Positions 6,712 through 9,499 of a stretch of DNA of 9,499 nt are shown piece by piece. Made by a program: the position numbers and the translations under genes. Origin of the DNA: Acidobacteriota bacterium (GTDB lineage Bacteria; Acidobacteriota; Terriglobia; Acidiferrales; UBA7541); assembly GCA_028876695.1 (NCBI GenBank), contig JAGWRH010000408.1, forward strand, positions 1-9,499, written 5' to 3'. Under the pieces are notes generated by a model that saw only the letters and a program-made list of their open reading frames with translations, was not told the DNA's origin and made no database searches. Position 1 is the stretch's first letter, and every line of letters starts with the position of its first letter.

Positions 6712-8151
6712 ATGGCTCTGCGAGACGAATGGATCGAAAAACGCGCGTCGGGAATGAACGGGCACGGCCGGAATTTTTCGCAAATGCATTTCGCGCGCCG
6801 GGGCGTCATCACCGAGGAGATGGCCTACGTCGCGGTCCGCGAAAAGATTACTCCGGAACTGGTGCGCGACGAAGTGGCCCGCGGCCGCGCCATCATTCCC
6901 GCCAATATTCATCACCGCAACCTGGAGCCGATGGGAATCGGCGTTGCGTTCAATTGCAAAATCAACGCGAACATAGGGAACTCCGCCACAACTTCCGATC
7001 CGGCGCAGGAACTCGAAAAACTGCATCGCGCCGTGCACTACGGCTCCGATACGGTGATGGACCTCTCGACCGGCGGCGACATTCCTTCGATCCGCAAGGC
7101 GATTATCGACGCTTCGCCGGTGCCGATCGGGACCGTGCCGATCTACGAGGCGATTTCGCGGGTGCGACGCGCCGAGGAGCTGAGCATCGAAGTGATGCTG
7201 GAGGTGATCGAGGAACAGGCCGAACAGGGCGTGGATTACATGACCATCCACGCGGGCGTGCTGCGCGAGTTTTTGCCGCTGGTGCGAAACCGTATCACCG
7301 GCATCGTGAGCCGCGGAGGCGCCCTGCTGGCGCAGTGGATGAGTTTTCACAAGAAGCAAAACTTCCTGTACGAGAATTTCGACGCCATCTGCAAGATTTT
7401 CCAAAAACATGACGTGAGCTTCTCGCTGGGCGACGGGCTACGGCCCGGCTGCCTGGCCGATGCCAGCGACGAGGCGCAATTCGCCGAACTGAAAGTGTTG
7501 GGCGAACTCACCAAGAAGGCGTGGGAATATGACGTGCAGGTGATGATCGAGGGCCCCGGGCACATTCCGCTCGACCAGATCGAACTGCAGGTGAAGAAAG
7601 AAAACGAGTGGTGCTATGAAGCGCCGTTTTACACGCTCGGGCCCCTGGTGACGGATATCGCTCCGGGATACGACCACATCACCAGCGCGATTGGCGCGGC
7701 GATGATTGGCTGGCACGGGGCGTCGATGCTCTGCTACGTCACGCCCAAGGAGCATTTGGGATTGCCGAACGCGGATGACGTCCGGCAGGGAGTGATTGCT
7801 TACAAAATCGCCGCGCATGCCGCGGACGTGGCGCGGCATCGGCCGGGCGCGCGCGACCGCGACGATGCACTGAGCTACGCGCGCTTCCTTTTCGATTGGA
7901 AAAAGCAGTTCTCGCTGTCTCTCGACCCGGAAACCGCGCAAGCCATGCACGACGAGACTTTGCCGGACGATTTCTACAAGGACGCCAAGTTTTGCTCCAT
8001 GTGCGGACCAAAATTCTGCTCCATGAACGCGACGCAGATTTCCGAGATTTACCAGGGTCTCGACCAAAAAGACCGCGAGGCCAAGTTTGCCGAGTTGCTG
8101 GAGAAGGTTGAGGCCGCGCCGGGTGCGAAGAGCACGGCTGCCGGATCGTAG
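6712..8151 (+). CDS. thiC: Phosphomethylpyrimidine synthase ThiC, short form
   Basis: ThiC is a radical-SAM [4Fe-4S] enzyme that rearranges 5-aminoimidazole ribotide into hydroxymethylpyrimidine phosphate, the pyrimidine half of thiamine. The product has 479 residues from the ATG at 6712. That is the compact form lacking the long N-terminal ThiC-associated domain found in the roughly 610-630-residue proteobacterial enzymes. Family blocks seen, in order: QMHFARRGVITEEM, NIGNSATT, DLSTGGDIPSIRKAI, PVPIGTVPIYEA, EGPGHIPLDQ, GWHGASMLCYVTPKEHLGLP, and the C-terminal CSMCGPKFC cluster motif with C428, C431 and C436. The ATG is preferred over a GTG at 6685 because GGGGG (6702-6706) lies 5 bases before it and the protein then begins like other short ThiC proteins (MALRDEWIEKR). 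The C-terminal tail after the cluster is about 43 residues and ends Ala/Ser-rich. Regulation by thiamine pyrophosphate is expected for the family; the leader is discussed separately. The long antisense frame here is a shadow. Confidence 0.98.
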   Translation: MALRDEWIEKRASGMNGHGRNFSQMHFARRGVITEEMAYVAVREKITPELVRDEVARGRAIIPANIHHRNLEPMGIGVAFNCKINANIGNSATTSDPAQELEKLHRAVHYGSDTVMDLSTGGDIPSIRKAIIDASPVPIGTVPIYEAISRVRRAEELSIEVMLEVIEEQAEQGVDYMTIHAGVLREFLPLVRNRITGIVSRGGALLAQWMSFHKKQNFLYENFDAICKIFQKHDVSFSLGDGLRPGCLADASDEAQFAELKVLGELTKKAWEYDVQVMIEGPGHIPLDQIELQVKKENEWCYEAPFYTLGPLVTDIAPGYDHITSAIGAAMIGWHGASMLCYVTPKEHLGLPNADDVRQGVIAYKIAAHAADVARHRPGARDRDDALSYARFLFDWKKQFSLSLDPETAQAMHDETLPDDFYKDAKFCSMCGPKFCSMNATQISEIYQGLDQKDREAKFAELLEKVEAAPGAKSTAAGS

Positions 8152-8195
8152 TCGCGAGTCGTCCTTAAACATAAACAACTGAACCGGGAGGGCGG

Positions 8196-8507
8196 ATGGC
8201 CTTTGTGCGCGCAGCGAAGACGGGCGCGGTACCGCAGGGAGCGATTGCGGAATTCGAGGTGTCGGGGAAGTCCGTGGCGGTAGCCAACGTGGCGGGTAAG
8301 TTCTTCGCCATCAACAGCGTCTGCGTCCATGAAGGCGGACCGCTCGGCGAAGGCGCGCTGAATGGCACGGTGGTGATTTGCCCGTGGCACGCGTGGGAGT
8401 ACGACGTAACCACGGGAAAAATTGTCGGCAGCCCGGATGGAGCCGAGAGGATCGCCTGCTACCCGGTTGAAATCCGCGGCGATGACATTTACGTGGACGT
8501 GGGATGA
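8196..8507 (+). CDS. Rieske-type [2Fe-2S] ferredoxin
   Basis: The protein is 103 residues, one complete Rieske domain with nothing else attached, which is the usual length for the stand-alone ferredoxins of non-haem dioxygenase systems and NirD-like proteins. Cluster ligands are visible as C43-V-H45 and C62-P-W-H65, separated by 16 residues, followed by WEYDVTTGKIVGSP (67-80) as in the family. It is a soluble, cytoplasmic one-electron carrier: no signal peptide or membrane segment is seen. The ATG has GGGAGG just upstream (8187-8192). It starts 44 bp after thiC, so cotranscription is plausible. No dioxygenase subunit or ferredoxin reductase is in the window. Its partner is thus unknown; supplying electrons to ThiC is a conjecture based on position only. 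Confidence 0.93.
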   Translation: MAFVRAAKTGAVPQGAIAEFEVSGKSVAVANVAGKFFAINSVCVHEGGPLGEGALNGTVVICPWHAWEYDVTTGKIVGSPDGAERIACYPVEIRGDDIYVDVG

Positions 8508-8559
8508 GCTGAAACCGGTCCGCCCACGGCGAAAATCCGCAAATTCCGATTAGAGGGCG

Positions 8560-8588
8560 TTTCTTTCTGAGCAGCTTCCGTGTATAGT
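8560..8588 (+). promoter_or_regulatory. Possible promoter for the EVE-domain gene
   Basis: TATAGT at 8583-8588 (five of six to the consensus) with a weak TTTCTT at 8560-8565, 17-base spacer. Initiation near 8595 would leave only about 14 bases before the ATG at 8609, and no Shine-Dalgarno sequence is seen there. Motif-only evidence. Confidence 0.35.
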
Positions 8589-8608
8589 TCGCGCGGCACT
8601 TTCGTCGG

Positions 8609-9067
8609 ATGACCCAAATTCCCCCCAAACCCAGGCGCTGGCTGCTTGCGGTGGACCCACGCGTGTATCACTGGGACACGCTTTTCGTCAAAGGCAAGGA
8701 AATGTGGAGGCAGGCGGGCAATAAGCCGGACGCGCTGCGACAGCTCAAGCAGGTCCACAAGGGCGATCGAACTCTTTGCTACCACGGTAAGCCGGAACAC
8801 TCCGTGTATGCGTTGGCTGAAGTTACCCGCGATCCGTATCCCGACCCGCATGATCCGGAGGCACGCAGGCTGGTGACGGATTTGCGCGCCATCGAGCGCC
8901 TGCCCCGCCAGGTGAGCCTGGTGGAGATGCGCGAGGACAAGCTTCTGCGGAAAATCAAATTCCTCAAGAACACGCGTCTCACCATTTGTCCTCTGACGGA
9001 GGACGAGTACGCGGAGATTTTGCGGCTCGCAGGAATCGTCGCATCTCCAGGGATTCCTCTTCCCTAG
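8609..9067 (+). CDS. EVE-domain protein
   Basis: The protein is 152 residues, a single EVE (formerly DUF55) domain with short extensions. Diagnostic features: RRWLLAVDPRVYHWDTL (9-25), with the aromatic and acidic residues where family members read WL-K-EP-Y-W-L; VHKGDRTLCYHG (49-60); VYALAEVTRDPYPDP (66-80); and the late LTICPLTEDEYAEILRLAG (124-142). EVE domains share the PUA/YTH-like fold and bind modified bases in DNA or RNA (such as 5-methylcytosine derivatives) in an aromatic cage; many occur with restriction or modification genes. None of those is adjacent here; the next gene is mutM, 112 bp downstream. The EP of the common motif reads DP in this protein. The ATG at 8609 lacks a Shine-Dalgarno sequence but starts close to the domain edge; no better start is visible. 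Fold assignment is strong; the ligand is unknown. Confidence 0.88.
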   Translation: MTQIPPKPRRWLLAVDPRVYHWDTLFVKGKEMWRQAGNKPDALRQLKQVHKGDRTLCYHGKPEHSVYALAEVTRDPYPDPHDPEARRLVTDLRAIERLPRQVSLVEMREDKLLRKIKFLKNTRLTICPLTEDEYAEILRLAGIVASPGIPLP

Positions 9068-9123
9068 CCGCGCGCTGCCCGCGCTGGTGGCGATCGGATA
9101 GCTTCCAGGCGGCTCAATACAGC

Positions 9124-9129
9124 TACAAT
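9124..9129 (+). promoter_or_regulatory. Possible -10 box for mutM
   Basis: TACAAT, five of six matches to the -10 consensus, in the EVE-mutM gap (9068-9179). The -35 region is poor at every allowed spacing. A start near 9136 would give a leader of about 44 bases. Weak, motif-only evidence. Confidence 0.3.
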
Positions 9130-9179
9130 CCTCAATCAAGCTCGATTCGAAGCCTTCGAGGCGAATTCTTCGACGGGAA

Positions 9180-9499
9180 ATGCCTGAACTGCCTGAAGTC
9201 GAGACCGTTGCGCGCGGTTTGCAGTCCACGCTGCCGGGACGCCGTATCCTGGGCGTCCGCCTGGGCAAAACAGATTTCATCGAAGATCCGGTGGCCCTTG
9301 AGCGCGATTTGCCCGGCTGCCGCATTGAGTCGGTGAAGCGTTACGGGAAATTCATGCTGATCGAACTGCAGCCGCGCGATTTGGCCGAGCCGCGATTCTC
9401 GCTACAGGTTCACTTGGGGATGACAGGGAGGATGGTCGTTGCCGCGCCGGAGGAGCCTGCCCCTCCGCACACGCATGTGTTTATCGCCCTTGATGACGG
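9180..9499 (+). CDS. mutM: Formamidopyrimidine-DNA glycosylase MutM/Fpg, N-terminal part (cut by window edge)
   Basis: The reading frame from the ATG at 9180 gives 106 residues before the window ends. It begins MPELPEVETVARGL, the Fpg signature: after Met removal the N-terminal proline is the Schiff-base nucleophile, and the next glutamate is catalytic. RYGKFMLIE (54-62) carries the conserved lysine at position 57, and LQVHLGMTGRM (75-85) is the next family block. The enzyme removes 8-oxoguanine and other oxidised purines and nicks the abasic site. The helix-two-turn-helix and C-terminal zinc finger are beyond the edge. An Fpg/Nei distinction is supported by MPELPEVET, since Nei proteins usually read MPEGPE. 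The start is fixed by the motif; only a weak GACGGGAA lies upstream. Confidence 0.97.
   Translation, partial: MPELPEVETVARGLQSTLPGRRILGVRLGKTDFIEDPVALERDLPGCRIESVKRYGKFMLIELQPRDLAEPRFSLQVHLGMTGRMVVAAPEEPAPPHTHVFIALDD

Noticed and set aside
6643..7410. A 255-codon minus-strand open frame opposite thiC
   Set aside because: ThiC is unmistakable on the plus strand; the antisense product is rich in His, Arg and Val with no motif.
8489..9325. A 278-codon minus-strand open frame covering the EVE gene and the start of mutM
   Set aside because: It spans two well-supported plus-strand genes and the gap between them; no domain resemblance.

Overview
The window looks like a chromosomal, mostly housekeeping stretch of a GC-rich bacterium, most probably an Acidobacteriota member (Koribacter/Sulfotelmatobacter-like). 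This is inferred from three things: the GC-rich coding style, a GAF-alpha-glucan phosphorylase fusion, and an intergenic repeat of the type whose translation gives the spurious 'SEARDL'-like peptides common in those genomes. No CRISPR array, transposase, phage gene, tRNA or rRNA was recognised.

Layout. Minus strand, left half, read from 5421 down to 1: a GAF-fused alpha-glucan (glycogen/maltodextrin) phosphorylase; a nucleotidyltransferase-fold protein with both first catalytic Asp positions changed to Asn; a PhoH-family ATPase; a roughly 300-bp repeat-bearing gap; and the N-terminal 174 residues of a MeaB/ArgK G3E GTPase that runs off the left edge. Plus strand, right half: a DUF4395-like small membrane protein (5783-6334), short-form ThiC (6712-8151), a Rieske ferredoxin (8196-8507), an EVE-domain protein (8609-9067), and the first 106 residues of formamidopyrimidine-DNA glycosylase MutM/Fpg, cut by the right edge. 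Between the DUF4395-like gene and thiC, on the minus strand, lies a 39-codon gene for a probable single-pass membrane peptide with a strong Shine-Dalgarno sequence (6353-6472).

How the parts relate. The phosphorylase, nucleotidyltransferase-fold and phoH genes are codirectional with gaps of 77 and 106 bp, so they may be cotranscribed, but they share no obvious pathway. thiC and the Rieske ferredoxin are 44 bp apart and plausibly one transcript. EVE and mutM are separate by spacing but both concern nucleic-acid base modification or damage. The divergent intergenic regions at 5422-5782 and 6473-6711 hold the likely promoters. The thiC leader contains consecutive hairpins and some, but not all, of the conserved TPP-riboswitch signature.

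No clear previously undescribed multi-gene system was found. The items most worth a second look are the 39-aa membrane peptide, the GAF-phosphorylase fusion, the pseudo-nucleotidyltransferase, the thiC leader and the interspersed repeat.
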